From positions 14,005,151 to 14,069,150 of the forward strand of contig NC_003071.7 in assembly GCF_000001735.4 (NCBI RefSeq): 64,000 nt of DNA, given 5' to 3'. Source of the DNA: Arabidopsis thaliana (lineage: Eukaryota; Streptophyta; Magnoliopsida; Brassicales; Brassicaceae). Each line of letters opens with the position of its first letter. Within the stretch, counting starts at the first letter, position 1. A program made the position numbers and the translations under genes. Shown here piece by piece: positions 34,895 through 50,312 of the stretch. Under the pieces are notes generated by a model. The model saw nothing but the letters and a program-made list of their open reading frames with translations. It was not told where the DNA came from and did not search any database.

Positions 34895-36146
34895 TACAAT
34901 TATGGAATTATCTTGTTTTGGGTCGTTTGGTTTCTTCAGAGAGAAACTGAACCCATTTTTTTTTATTTTTTTTTGACAAACCTGATTTAGGAAAAGAGGA
35001 AAATAAGAAAACAGAGGAATGAGTTTGGAAGGAAATGTAAAAGCTTTAGAATTTCAACGGTTAATAGATCCTTTTCTATTATAAGGAAAACTTAAAACTG
35101 AAATCTTTTGAGTTCTGAAATCTCCTTTCTTTGTGCTTTGCCTCTCTCTATCTCAATGAAGGTTGCTTATCAATGGTTAAAAGATTGTGTATAACATTGT
35201 GAGAAAACTAGATAGATCAAATCATCGAAAATGATAACAAAGATACACATAAAAACACTCTCTCTAATACAATATCAGACTCTAAAGCTAGAAACCAAGG
35301 GTTTAGCTTTACCAAATTTCCCTAATTTAACAAGCATTGAATTTCACATAGGAGGGGAATCAGAAACAATACCAAAGCAGGTCACAGGTGCATTTGGATT
35401 ACTCATCTCTGTCTGTTTCCTTAACAATGCATCGCAGTCGCAGCTATCCATCGGTTAGACGCCAAATCACCTCCAGTCCAGAAGCCTTCGGACCGGCGTC
35501 GGAGGTGTCTCCGCAGGTCGTTTCGATTTCAGTAGTCGAGAACTTGAGCGCGTCGTCTTCAACATGGCTAGCCGACTAATCGTTTAGAAGAATCGAAATC
35601 AGACGAATCGTTTCCGTAATTAGGGAAGCAGAAGAGAAAGGTTCGAGCGAGGTGATGTGGCAGCAACGAAAGAAACGAACTAACCGGAGACTCTGCTGAA
35701 GGACGAAAAAAAAAAAAAGACTCTGCTGAACCGGTCAGACCAAACAGACTCGTCTCCAATCTAGGCTATGTTACACCGTTATCACCATCACTGCAAATTC
35801 GCAACTAGAGCCTTCATTAAGACATCAACAGACCAGAGCAATTTGTAAGTTGCCAATTACATATTTAAATCTCGTCACAGTATTGGTTCGCAAGAATCAG
35901 TGTCAGTACCAGTAATAGCAAAAACATTCATACATATATATGGCCTATACAAAACCAATTTCAAAGAAGAAAGGACATACATATATGTATAATATTTATG
36001 TACAACCTAAGTAGAAAGGACATAGCAGAAATTAGAAATTAGAAACCACAAAAAGAAAGCAGCACAACGAACTGAATGAAGATATTCTCAGAGATCTTGG
36101 GAAGCACAGAGCGCAGTCGATAACGCCGGGAAGAAATGTTCCAGAC
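34895..36146. other. CSLD1 upstream region and VAMP723 3' flank (duplicated)
   Basis: 34895-35390 should be the CSLD1 promoter and 5'UTR. From about 35485 to 36146 the sequence is homologous to 38020-38634 downstream of VAMP722, so it is the 3' half of the VAMP tandem unit. At 35430-35577 it reads open on plus (a peptide ending in PQVVSISVVENLS) and aligns with an open stretch at 38041-38259 (PQVASISAVEILS). Confidence 0.6.
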
Positions 36147-37742
36147 TTATTTACCGCAGTTGAATCCCCCACAAACCGAGAGGATGATGATGAGAATCAA
36201 GGCAATGATAATTGCAAGGACAATGAGTTTTATCTTCATGTTCTGAAACCACTTCTTCCTTTTCATTTGAGTTCTTTTTATATAGAAAGCTTGCGGCTGT
36301 GACTGTGACAGTTTCGAGTTCAATTAAAAGTTGGAAACCCAAGACAACATTAGTAAGAGAGAACTGGCAACTCAAGCATATCTATGTGTATGGAACTTAG
36401 AACCATATGCCTAAGAGAACTAACCTCTGAACTACCCAGCATCTCACATATCACACCACGGGCAAGAACCTGCAAATGAATGTGTTCCACAATGTAAAAA
36501 CGGTCAGCATACATGCCTATACAACCCAGAACTGGACATTCCCCTCATCAATTTAAAGGTTAAGGAACCAAAAGATCATGACACTTAACTCATACGAGCT
36601 TAACTCTACTGGAAATAGATTAAAACATAAAATTATACCATTAACAGAAAAAAGGGTCAGAATCGAACCTTCTCAATGTTTTCCATCATTAAACTTTTAA
36701 CTTCAGACACTTGAGCTTTAGCTTTAGCAAGGTTGCTAATCTCATCAGGATGATCCATGCAATACTGCATGTGCTCTTTCAGATTCGACCTTTAGAGCAG
36801 CCAAAAAGGAGTCTGTCATTGACATGAATAATACAAACTTCTCAATACCAATCATATAGATCAAAAAACACATACCCAAATTCTTTATTCAAGCTATTTG
36901 CTTGATCAGTTGCAGCCTTTTCACCACCATATCTCTTATAAAAATCCTCCTTCACGCGTTCCAAGAAAGCCATAGGAATCTCCCTCCCAGCAGAATCAAC
37001 TGCAACAACACAATAGGCTGCACAAACATATCCCTCATAAGAAACTTAAAAAATATAATAAAGAGTCCATATGATATGGACCATATCCAACGTCATCAAA
37101 ACCCAACTAAGTTTAATTAAAACAGAGCAATATAATAAACACAATACACCAATGCAATTTACTCGAGCGATATATATCCACAAATTTCCCAAACAACTCT
37201 CATTTGAAAAACCAGCCAAATTCATGAAAACAAAAGCTACACGCAAAGAAGCCAAGAATCATAGATTCATAATAAGAATTGCATAGATGCTTAAATAGAT
37301 CCACCAAACATATCACTGATTATAGATCTAACATCAATTAATTATCAAACCCAATACATAACTATTCCTGAAATTATACCAAACGGTAAACACATAAGAA
37401 CTCGACTCAGATAAGTCATAGAGATATACCAAACATAAGAACTCGATTCTCAAATGCTCAATTAGGTAAAAAGAAATCTAATCCAAACAATGAATAAATC
37501 GACTAATCGAAAACACAATCACAAACACATCACGAGCAATATTTTGACTCACTGAATCCATTTTCGACGAGGTCGTTGAACGTATGACCATCGCAGTTGT
37601 AGGTAAACTTGTTGTTCGAGGAAGGAAGATTCTCAAGGTACTGAGCAGCGACAGATGTGAAATTGCCTTTGAAATCTGTGAACTCGACGAGGATTACGGT
37701 GCCGCGAGCGATGAAACTGTAGAACAACGATTGTTGCGCCAT
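36147..37742 (-). CDS. VAMP723: Vesicle-associated membrane protein (R-SNARE, longin type) with rearranged SNARE motif
   Basis: Exons on minus: 37742-37553, 37017-36876, 36789-36669, 36469-36425 and 36302-36147, giving 217 aa (215 if the second of two tandem acceptors is used). Residues 1-115 are an intact longin domain ([21 protein letters not shown] onward). The SNARE motif starts normally ([22 protein letters not shown]) and keeps the zero-layer arginine (VLARG), but its second half is replaced: exon 4 has 45 bases against 63 in VAMP722 and encodes [10 protein letters not shown] in place of the heptad [14 protein letters not shown]. The C-terminal transmembrane anchor ([16 protein letters not shown]) is nearly identical to that of VAMP722. 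VAMP723 is reported in the ER. With half the layers missing, normal four-helix zippering is doubtful; that is inference. Confidence 0.93.
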
Positions 37743-38634
37743 TATTTTGGTTCCTTAAAAAACGACGCGAATCTAATTCGATCTTACGGGACCGATATTA
37801 GAGATTTATATCGGCGAGCACGAAAGCTTTAGAGATCTAGAAAACTTGACGCTGAAACGCGTAGAGAATCGAAGACTAAGCCAAGTAAAACCACTGACCA
37901 AGACAACACGTTTGTCCGAACTTGCATTTGTTCTTACATGCTGCACCACAGTTTTAGTCGACAGGAAGTGGCTGATTTGCCGCAATAAGGAGATCACTTT
38001 CATTTCCTGCAAATACACATAACCGCGACATCAGCCGGAGGTGGCTCCGCAAGTCGCCTCGATTTCAGCAGTCGAAATCTTGAGCTCAGCATGGCAATCA
38101 ATTCGAAGAAATTCCAAAATCTCAGAAAATCAGGCGAATGTTTCCGAAATTAGGGAAGCAGAGGAGAAAGCGTTTGAGCAAACCCTTAATGAACTAACCG
38201 GAGACTCTGGTGAATCGGTCAGACGAAACCGTGTTAATTACATATTCATCTCCATTTAATATTAACCGGCTGTGGACTATGCTTATACCTCACTGCAATC
38301 CGCAACTAGAGTCTCATCAACAGACCAAAGAAATTAGTAAATTGCCAAGAACAAGTATCGTCCAAATATTGGTTTGCAAGAATTAGTGTCAGTACCAGCA
38401 ATAGCAACATTGCAGATTGTCGAACATGCATACATATATGTATAATATATATAGCCTATACAAAACAAATTTCAAGAAGTACAATCTAAGAAGAAACATA
38501 TAGTATGAGAATATAGAAATCACAAAAACAAAAACAAAACAAAAAGGTAGCACAACGAACTGAATGAAGATATTCTCAGAGATCTTGGGAAGCACAGAGC
38601 GCAGTCGATAACGCCGGGAAGAAATGTTCCAGAC
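37743..38634. other. Junction of the VAMP tandem repeat
   Basis: 37743-37880 is the VAMP723 5' flank, almost the same as 40190-40312 upstream of VAMP722 (shared GGCGAGCACGAA and TTGACGCTGAAACGCGTAGA). 38020-38634 is the VAMP722 3' flank, matching the VAMP723 3' flank. An open plus-strand stretch 38029-38259 follows an AG acceptor-like site (CGACATCAG) and is partly conserved in the other copy; it looks like a relic exon of an unrelated gene. Confidence 0.6.
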
Positions 38635-40187
38635 TTATTTACCGCAGTTGAATCCCCCACAAATTGAGAGGATGATGATGAGAATCAAGGCAATGATAAT
38701 TGCAAGGACAATGAGCTTTATCTTCATGTTCTGAAACCACATCTTTCTTCTCATTTGAGTTCCTTGTGTTCTAAAATCTTGCGCCTGTGATAAAGTCGAG
38801 TTCAAATTTAAAGTTAGAAACCCAAGAAACAACAATCAGTAAGAGAAAGCTGCAAACTCTTGCATGTCTCTGTGTGGGTCTATTGACTTTGAACCATTTA
38901 GAAAACAAACCTGTGAGCGAAGGTTTTCTGTTTTGTCAACCAAAAGCTCAATCTTCTCACCACGGTCAAGAACCTGCAAACGAATGCATAAACGAGTTAA
39001 CAACAGAATATGTCTTCACAACCGAGAATAAAACATTCCTCTCTACAGTTTATGCTTTACGAATCATAAGATCCTGGTACTAAAGTCATACAAGCTGAAC
39101 TCTGTTCGAAAAGGTTTACAACATAAAACTATATCGATAAAAAGAAAAAAGGGTCAGAATCAAACCTTCTCAATGTTTTCCATCATAACACCTTTAACTT
39201 CAGACACTTGAGCTTTAACCTTAGCAAGCTTGCTAATCTCATCAGGATGATCCATGCAATACTGCATATGCTCTTTCAGTTTCGACCTTTAGAGAAGCCA
39301 AAAAGAAGTCCATCAATAACTATGCCCATGAATCATAGACCCTTTTCAATACCAATCAAAGAGATCAAAAAACACATACCCAAATTCTTTATTCAAGCTG
39401 TTTGCTTGAGCAGTTGCAGCCTTTCCACCACCATATCTCTTGTTGAAATCCTCCTTAACTCGTTCCAAGAAAGCCATAGGAATCTGCCTCCCAGCAGAAT
39501 CAACTGCAACAACACAATAGGCTGCACAAACGAAAACAAAACCGGTCCATTTTAAACTCTATATTAAGAGATAAAGCAATAGATTCATCAATATATCGCT
39601 GATAAGAAAGTTAACACTATCATAAAGAGACCATATCCGCCATCAACATCACCCAAAACCCAATTAGGTTTAGTAAAACAGAGTTACATAAAGAACACAA
39701 TACACTAATGCCAAAAACTTCATGATATCGAAAGCTACACGCAAATAAGCAAAGAATCAATAGATCCAGAACAAAAATTGCAAATATTCATTGATAGATC
39801 CACCAAAAATATCACTGATTACCATAGATCTAACATCAATTAATTATCAACGCCAATACATAATTATTACTGGAAACTATACCAAACATAAGAACTCGAT
39901 TCATATTTCTCAATTAGGCAAAAAATCTAATTCAAACAATGGATAAATCAAAACACAAACAAGCTACGCTTACAGATCGAGCAATATTTTGACTCACTGA
40001 ATCCATTTTCGACGAGGTAATTGAACGTGTGACCATCGCAGTTGTAGGTAAACTTGTTGTTAGAAGAAGGAAGCTTCTGAAGGCACTGAGCAGCGATTGA
40101 TGTGAAATTGCCTTTGAAATCTGTGAACTCAACGAGGATAACGGTACCACGAGCGACGAAACTGTAGATCAACGATTGTTGCGCCAT
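38635..40187 (-). CDS. VAMP722: Vesicle-associated membrane protein 722 (R-SNARE)
   Basis: Intact longin-type R-SNARE of 221 aa. Exons on minus: 40187-39998, 39521-39380, 39286-39166, 38973-38911 and 38784-38635. Residues 1-115 are the longin domain (with [21 protein letters not shown]). Residues about 125-185 are a complete SNARE heptad motif with central arginine ([20 protein letters not shown]). A basic juxtamembrane patch ([12 protein letters not shown]) leads to a C-terminal tail anchor ending GGFNCGK. Known role: secretory vesicles to plasma membrane, pairing with the syntaxin SYP121/PEN1 and SNAP33, in cytokinesis and in defence secretion, redundantly with VAMP721. It is the parental-type member of the tandem pair. 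Confidence 0.97.
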
Positions 40188-41370
40188 TTTTTTTACTCAA
40201 AAACGACGCGAATCCGATTTTACGGGACCGATCTCAGAGATTTATATTGGCGAGCACGAAGGCTTTAGAGATCTAGAAGACTTGACGCTGAAACGCGTAG
40301 AGAATCGAGGACTAAAAGAGAATACGGTGAAAAAGAAAAGTGTAGGAGAAATCTTAACGTAGTTGAAGAAGAAAAATCAAACCCTTGAGTTTTAGAGGGC
40401 AAAAAAGTTATATTTCAGAAAGATTTATGCAGATTGTGCAAATTGAAACAATCTTGAACTTGAGGACCTAAAAGCAAATTCAAATAATCAACTTGTGGGG
40501 TTTTAAAAAGTTGGTGATGTTGGTGTAATGGTATTTTGTTATTTGATAGTTTCAACGTATTTTTATCAGCGAAAATGAATTTGGATAAGCTAGTTTGAAC
40601 TTTGACCTTTGAATAATTGGTTCCTATATTATCTAAATCTACTATTAAAATTTAAAACTTAAAAGTCATCAAAGATTATTACATGTGGTTGGATAATAAT
40701 TTTATAAATTGTCTTTTTTGGGGTATTTGTAGAAAATTTGGCATATTTGGGGTTTTGGTGTAATCTAAATTAAATGACTAAATAAGAATATTTTCAAAGT
40801 TATAGGAAAGTTCAATGGTCTAGTCACCATAATAAATGATAATCTACAATTCTACATGCATCCCATGTCCGCTCCTATTAATTCAAATCTATTTTTTTCT
40901 TGATTTAATTGTACTTAGAGGTTGCTTACTATTGTAATATATATACCTGAATTTCACGTGTACACTTCTAAAGTGTATCTTATATTTACAACAAGACTAT
41001 ATTTTGTATTTAAAGTTGAAATTGGTAGGTGTGAATGTGTGATAGTTTTGGAGGAATGGTTTGGAAATATATCGATCGTTTAAATAAAATAAAACAAGAA
41101 TATGGTGCGAGAGAAGGGATCAATTTGTTTGAACTTGACCGCAAAAATACTTTACGATGAGATCAATTTTCACTCGTCAATCATTTGGTGAGAAAAGGAT
41201 GACAATTTCTAAACGAAGTTTATTCTAACTCTCTAGGAGATAATGCCTCAAAGGCTTACAAATTGCAATAAAATATAATAATAAGAAATGTGATTGGAAA
41301 TACTAATTAAAAATAAAATAAAACACACCAACGAAAGGAAGAAGAAGAAGAAGAGAGAGGTGGTTTATGT
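40188..41370. other. VAMP722 upstream region and RALFL18 3' flank
   Basis: 40190-40312 is the 5'UTR/promoter block shared with VAMP723. Beyond about 40450 the DNA is AT-rich with no supported gene. A (GAA)n tract at about 41338-41356 lies just 3' of the RALFL18 stop. Confidence 0.5.
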
Positions 41371-41682
41371 TTAATTTGTAAAGCGGTAACATCCTGTAGC
41401 GGCACTGCAACCACGTCGGTATTTGTTATCCGGTTTATCCGGTTTACCATCTGGTTTGGCTGGTAAGTTTTTCTTCAATGCTTCGTAATCTATAAATCTC
41501 TTAGCTTGAAGTATCCTATGGCTCACATCTACACCTGAACTCATCTTCATGATCTCTTCTTTTTCTCCACCGTCCATGCAATTGTCACATTTTACCGGAC
41601 GAGATCCGACCACAAGCGCTGGAAGCAAAGCTGCCGAGATGATCATCACAGCGATGATCAAGAGCTTCATGTTATTCATCAT
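41371..41682 (-). CDS. RALFL18: RALF-like secreted peptide precursor
   Basis: Precursor of 103 aa, single exon, from ATG 41682. Residues 1-26 are a signal peptide (LLIIAVMIISAALLPALVVG). The pro-region has a Cys-x2-Cys (CDNC) and a degenerate subtilase site (SHRIL, compared with the RRxL of classical RALFs). The predicted mature part keeps a FIDYEALKKN block like the YISY receptor-binding segment and the final RRGCSAATGC, but the usual first disulfide pair (PCS to YYNC) is absent and replaced by a Pro/Lys/Asp-rich stretch (KPDGKPDKPDNK). RALFs signal through FERONIA-class kinases and LLG co-receptors; whether this divergent form does so is unknown. A second Met (ATG 41679) follows directly. 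Confidence 0.93.
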   Translation of the reverse strand: MMNNMKLLIIAVMIISAALLPALVVGSRPVKCDNCMDGGEKEEIMKMSSGVDVSHRILQAKRFIDYEALKKNLPAKPDGKPDKPDNKYRRGCSAATGCYRFTN

Positions 41683-42192
41683 CGAGACTTATCAAGAGAG
41701 TGTAAAGTTGAGAGTAGTAGTTGTTGTTTCGTTTACGTTGAAATGGTTTGTGATGAAACACTTGGTTAATCTACACTTTTATAGAGGTTAATTTTTTTTG
41801 TAGAGGTTCATCGAATATTTGACCAGATTCTTACTCGAAAAAGAAAATCAAAATTACTCCGTCAAATTCATGGAATAAGAAATGAATACGGTGCCCAAAA
41901 AAGATGAACCTACACAAATAAATGATTCAGTGGATTTGTTTTGCTCTGTATAGTGATCAAAGTCGGTCAATTCGCATAATTAATTGGTCAAAGCCTCAAT
42001 AATGATTTCCATATATGATAACATTGATGGCTCGTTTTTAACACAAAACTGAGGGGATGCATTGGAACATGATTATAACGTCTTATACTGCCGTTATAAC
42101 GTCTCCGGTATCAAAGACAAGATACTATAACGAAAAGAAAAAAAAATACTAGAAGGAACGTTATATAAATAGCTATGAGAAAATAAAATTAT
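41683..42192. other. RALFL18 upstream region
   Basis: Promoter region of RALFL18; contains AGTCGGTCAA-like sequence near 41961. No other gene is seen. Confidence 0.45.
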
Positions 42193-42276
42193 GGGGTGAG
42201 AGAGGCTCGAACTCTCGACCTCAGGATCACTCAGTAGCTATGAGACCTACGCGCTAGCCAACTGCGCCACCACCCC
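42193..42276 (-). tRNA. Elongator tRNA-Met (CAT) with intron
   Basis: Read on minus it is 84 bases: acceptor GGGGTGG pairing with the 3' CTCACCCC region, D arm with GCGC stem, anticodon CAT at 42242-42240, and T arm GAGAG-TTCGAGC-CTCTC. An 11-base intron (42238-42228) sits one base after the anticodon, the standard place. Removing it leaves 73 bases. In plants only tRNA-Tyr and elongator tRNA-Met genes normally have introns. The gene is followed by CCAAC-type flank and lies between RALFL18 and KAT2. Confidence 0.95.
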
Positions 42277-42663
42277 AACTGTTACTATTAACACTGTTTT
42301 AGTTAATGAAATTCAAGGTAAAATCATGAAACACAAACAAAAGGCAGAACCCTTGACTTTATGAACGTTTGACTTATCCATCGAAATATAGAAATGGCTG
42401 CCACCCAAAAAATCTAAAATTTCTAGAAGCAACAACTGATGAAATTCGAGAAGAACAATATTCTTACATATAAAAGATTTAAAGATTATCCCCCTTCACT
42501 TAAAAAAAATACTAAACACATGACCTGGTCAAGAACAACACAAGACTCAGGCAAACATTGGTTGTGTGCTTTATTCGAAACTATAATAATATCTGAAGAA
42601 AGTGACAAGAAGACCAGAAAAGAGAGAGGTGAGGTGAAAAACGGTTTTGGTGCATGGTCCTCT
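42277..42663. other. KAT2 3' flank and tRNA upstream region
   Basis: About 390 bases containing the KAT2 3'UTR and the 5' flank of the tRNA gene. Nothing else recognised. Confidence 0.5.
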
Positions 42664-45833
<3,170 letters not shown>

Positions 45834-48253
45834 TTTTTCCGGCTGATTAAAGATAAAATTCGGATCTGTTGTTTTTTCTCAGAGAAGGATTTGTTCTACA
45901 CGAAAACTCACAGTCCTCGGGTTTGTGATCATTTATAAGGTAAGATGACTCACCGCTTTGCCCGTTCCGGGTAAATGATAATCCCAAAATAAGTAAGAAT
46001 AAAAAATATCTCTTTTTCGTAATATTTCTTTGCTTAAACGACCAAAAAATATCATCTGTGACAGCGATACAAGTTCTTATCCTATAGTTGTAAAATCCAA
46101 ATCAAACAGTTTTTAGCCTAATGACCTTACTCTAATTATGAATTAAAATGTTCACACTGGTTTGGTGATTGTTAATAGTGTGAAATAATTGATGATGAGA
46201 GTCATAGTCATAGATAAGCTGAGAGTGTGATAGAAGAAGATAAGATTAGGCGTGACGTTTGCCCCCGCCCGTTTTGGGCTTTGAAATGCGTGCCGTGTTT
46301 TTCATTTCCATCTTCTGGATCTTAATCTTCTTCATATTTACATAATAACCCCAACTATTTGTATTACTTCTATTTACGCCTTAAAGTTGCTATTAATTCT
46401 AAAAGTACCCTTCTTGAGACTTGATCGCTATTTTCTTTTTACGTTTTACCAACGTAAAGTTAAAGCCCATATGGTGTGATAGTTTGCAATACTATGGGCT
46501 CGGCCGGTTTAAACGAAATAAGAACGGATATTGTATAATAGTGAAAACTACATTTTCAATTAATAATGTTATTATGCGATTGACAAGCAGATGCAATAGT
46601 GTTTGAATAAAATTTTTATCAATATGAACTTTACTTAGGCATATATATTACCAATAATGACAATATGGCACTGCAACAATGCACATCTGCGTAAGGTTAG
46701 CATGTCAAGATCTCTTACACGCCGTGATACCAAATTTATATCGACTTGCAAATATGGGAGATTAAAGCTCTCTTTACTCAATTTTACTCAATCTTACAAA
46801 CATTTGTGTGGTACTTTCCGGAAGTTTTCCGACATGTAATATTGAAATTAGATCGTGTAGAGAGTTATCAAATAACAAAAAAACTCGAGAAACTTTGTAG
46901 TTTTGTTATGTATCAGACTAGAAATTAACTCTAACTGAATGGAGAGATTAACATTGAAGAGGAAGAAACAAAACTGTACGTGATCAGCTTTACATTGTGC
47001 TTGTCTATCTTTACATTGTGATTATTGTAATATCGCCCTAATATTTTCGCATATAGTTGTCCATTTAACCTATTAGAGTGAAACATCTATATATTAATAC
47101 TTGTCAATTTAATAATCATTGTAAATTAATAAACTTTTCCGGTTCAAAGTTGGACGAATATAATATATAACGTAATTGGATAAAAATGTTATTTGTTTTT
47201 CTTTGAATTTGTTTTAATTTTTGTGAAAAAGTCATTTTCAATATTTTTACTACATCTAAAAATTAACACTTATATAAATCAATAAAATATTTTATTCCCC
47301 ATGTTATTAATTTATAATTTTATTTTACTGTATTAGCTCTTACATGCAACATCATAGACTTCAGTTTTATTTCTAACAAGATTATTTAATCTTAAACATC
47401 TATCCAATGTCTAATTTTTGTGAAACAATATAATATCTTATCAACTTTAGTTTTCAATCTTATCTTTTTATCTAATATACTTTGAGTTGGCAAACAAATC
47501 CTATGCAAAGAAGAGACGAAATTATTGAAAATGTTAATTTTCTTACTTAACCATACTAAATATCTTTATTCTATCATTTACTATATTCGTTATATTAACA
47601 TATCTATGTTTTTTGTAAAGACAAAATGTTAACCAATAAATTTTACATTTTTAATAATTTTGTTTCTTCTCTGTATATATATTTTTTCCTGACTCAAAAT
47701 TAAATGAGATAAAAAGATAATTGAATCTCTTATATATGATTTTAGGGTAAACATTCCCATATCTTATTCTTTTATATTATCTTTTTTTAATAACAAATAC
47801 ACATGTAAACTGTAAAGTATACATTTCTTATCTATATGAATGAAGTATAAATTTATTTAACACATACAAATTTAATAAATCATAAAAAATACCACGTGGA
47901 ACTGTAATGTATAATGTAATGTGACACAATATACAGTCAAAACATTCCAACTTATACAGATTTATATAGATTCAAGCGGATATGCAAAAAGAAGTAGAAA
48001 AAGAATGAATCCTACATTTATTTCATAATTTATTAGTAGTATATATGTACATAAAATCATCTTATTCCATCTTAAAAGGATCCTTTCATAATATTATTCC
48101 TAAGTATTTTCCATATGGGTGATAGTAAAGATTGCGTTTCCCATATTTGTTAAATAAATACATATATTCTTATCTTGTAACTCTATAAATAAGAAGCCTA
48201 AACGCTTTATTTTCCTTCAACCAAAAAAGGGTTACCAAACCAAAGAAGAGAGA
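45834..48253. other. 2.4 kb AT-rich intergenic region
   Basis: 45834-46300 should be the KAT2 5'UTR and promoter. Between about 46990 and 48150 the DNA is extremely AT-rich, with no open frame, no terminal repeats and no transposon signature that I can recognise. A CCACGTGG palindrome lies near 47893. The GH28 promoter occupies the last part. Confidence 0.5.
48184..48191 (+). promoter_or_regulatory. TATA box of the GH28 gene
   Basis: TATAAATA, 63 bases before the GH28 ATG at 48254, in a spacing that would leave a 5'UTR of about 30 bases. Confidence 0.6.
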
Positions 48254-49826
48254 ATGGCGTCTAGGGTTCTTCTGATTTTGTGTGTGCCTTCTCTCTTCTT
48301 CTTCCTCGCCGCTTCCACGAAGGAATATCCCGGCCAACCAAAAATCTTTGACGTCAGAAACTATGGTGCTCGCGCAGATAGCCAAAGAGATAACGCTTTT
48401 GCGTTTACAAAGGCGTGGAACGAAGCTTGCCAATGGAGTTACGGAAGATCAACGGTCTATATTCCTTCCGGAATATTCTATCTCCGTCAAGTAACATTCT
48501 CTGGTCCTTGCAAAAGCTCTATAACTTTTTTTATCAGAGGAACTTTATTGGCTCCTCGTAATCCTTACGCCATCAACCAAGAAGAATGGATACTTTTCAA
48601 GTACGTCGATAATCTCACTGTTACTGGCGGTGGATTACTTGACGGTCAAGGATCTTATTCTTGGCCTCTCAATGATTGTAACAAAAACACTAATTGTCGT
48701 ACACTAGCTATGAACATTGGGTTTGCTTTTGTTAAATCATCGAAGATCAACGGTCTAAGGTCCATCAATAGCAAAATGGGGCATTTCAACTTATTCTCCG
48801 TTGAGGATTTTAACATTACCGGAGTTACCATCACTGCTCCCGGAGATAGCCCTAATACCGACGGAATCAAGATCGGGAAATCTAGCCATATGCAAATCTA
48901 CAACGTCACTATCGGAACCGGTGACGATTGTATCGCAATCCTTGACGGAACCAGCAATTTGGATATCTCTGATGTCAGGTAAATATAACTCTTGACTCAA
49001 TCTCACTAGCTGTGCAAAATGTTACTTTGAAATTAACTAAAGAAATAATGATGAAGGTTTTGAATTGAAAATAACAAATAGAGGAACATTTAGTTTATTC
49101 TTTTCCTCTTTAGTAGGTGATTTGTTTCCTTAACTTTTTCTTTCTTAACAAACTTTGAATGAGCTGTAATATTTTTCTTTATTTTAGATAACTGGTAAAA
49201 ATTGAGAATAATACTTATATTTATTCTTCATTTTATTTACTGGTTTACTATATGTAAACTATAAGATATAATAATATTCTCGAATATTTATGTCTATTAT
49301 TATATGATATGATGTTTTGATATCTCCCAACAACAGATGCGGACCAGGGCATGGTATTAGTGTCGGGAGTCTCGGGAGATATAAAGAGGAGAAGAACGTC
49401 CAGGGCTTAACCGTCAGAAACTCGATTATCAACGGTACCACAGACGGTTTACGTATCAAGACATGGGCTAAGTCCGTATCGCAGATTTCGGTTTCGAATT
49501 TCTTGTACGAGAACATCCAAATGATCAATGTTGGAAACCCTATCGTCATTGATCAGCAGTATTGTCCACACGGGCAATGTGATAGTCCTGGAAAGTATGC
49601 TTCTCATGTTCAGATAAAAGACGTCAAGTATAACAATATTTGGGGAACTTCCACAAGCAAAGAGGCTTTGAAGATGCAATGTAGTAAAACGTTTCCTTGT
49701 CAAGACGTTGAGCTCTCAAATATCAACTTGCACTACGTTGGACGTGACGGTTTAGTCACGGCTTTGTGTGAGAACGTTGGTGGTTCGATTCGTGGCAAGA
49801 TTGTTCCTGCAAATTGCAGGGTTTGA
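48254..49826 (+). CDS. Polygalacturonase / pectin lyase-fold protein, GH28 (likely At2g33160)
   Basis: Secreted pectin-degrading enzyme with a right-handed parallel beta-helix. Exons 48254-48978 and 49337-49826 join within an arginine codon to give 404 aa. Residues 1-22 are a signal peptide (LLILCVPSLFFFLAAS). All four GH28 motifs are present and in order: SPNTDGI (catalytic Asp), GTGDDCI (two Asp), GPGHGISVGSLG (His) and DGLRIKTW (substrate-binding RIK). The protein is expected to hydrolyse alpha-1,4-galacturonosyl bonds in the wall by inversion. Having a single intron is fewer than many plant PGs. The C-terminus has paired cysteines (CSKTFPCQD, ALCEN, PANC) typical of the family. Nothing suggests it is damaged. 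Confidence 0.93.
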
Positions 49827-50312
49827 TCTTTATTAGACTGTTCGATTTATAGATTTTATATAAATTTTTAGGTCTAGGATTTTATTAGCGTTTGTTTCGA
49901 TTCAATACTGAGGCTACTAAAACCTAATAAACATCCAAATAATTTCAAAAAATTTGGGATGTGAATGGTTGCTGCGGTATATAAGCATCATTTTAGGAAA
50001 AGCAAAAAAGAGTTGGTCCAATTTCGATTATGACCGACCTTTTTTAATTCATTTATACATTTTCTGTTATGGGAAAAAACATCTTGTAATTATTATTCAT
50101 CAATTCATTTTATTTAAATTATATTATTTATAAAAAAATTATATGTGTAGCTTAACGTTGACGAATCATCTTTAGCTTTTAAAACTTACATTTTGAATCA
50201 TCCATTTTTCTTGTCTTTTGTGTTATTAAGATTCTAAGAACAAACTTATGTACAGTAATTTTATTCCAATTTGCACGATGAATGATTTATATGAATGATT
50301 TTTTCCTCAGAT

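Noticed and set aside
46990-48150. Possible transposon in the very AT-rich gap before GH28
   Set aside because: No terminal repeats, target-site duplication or coding relic found by eye.
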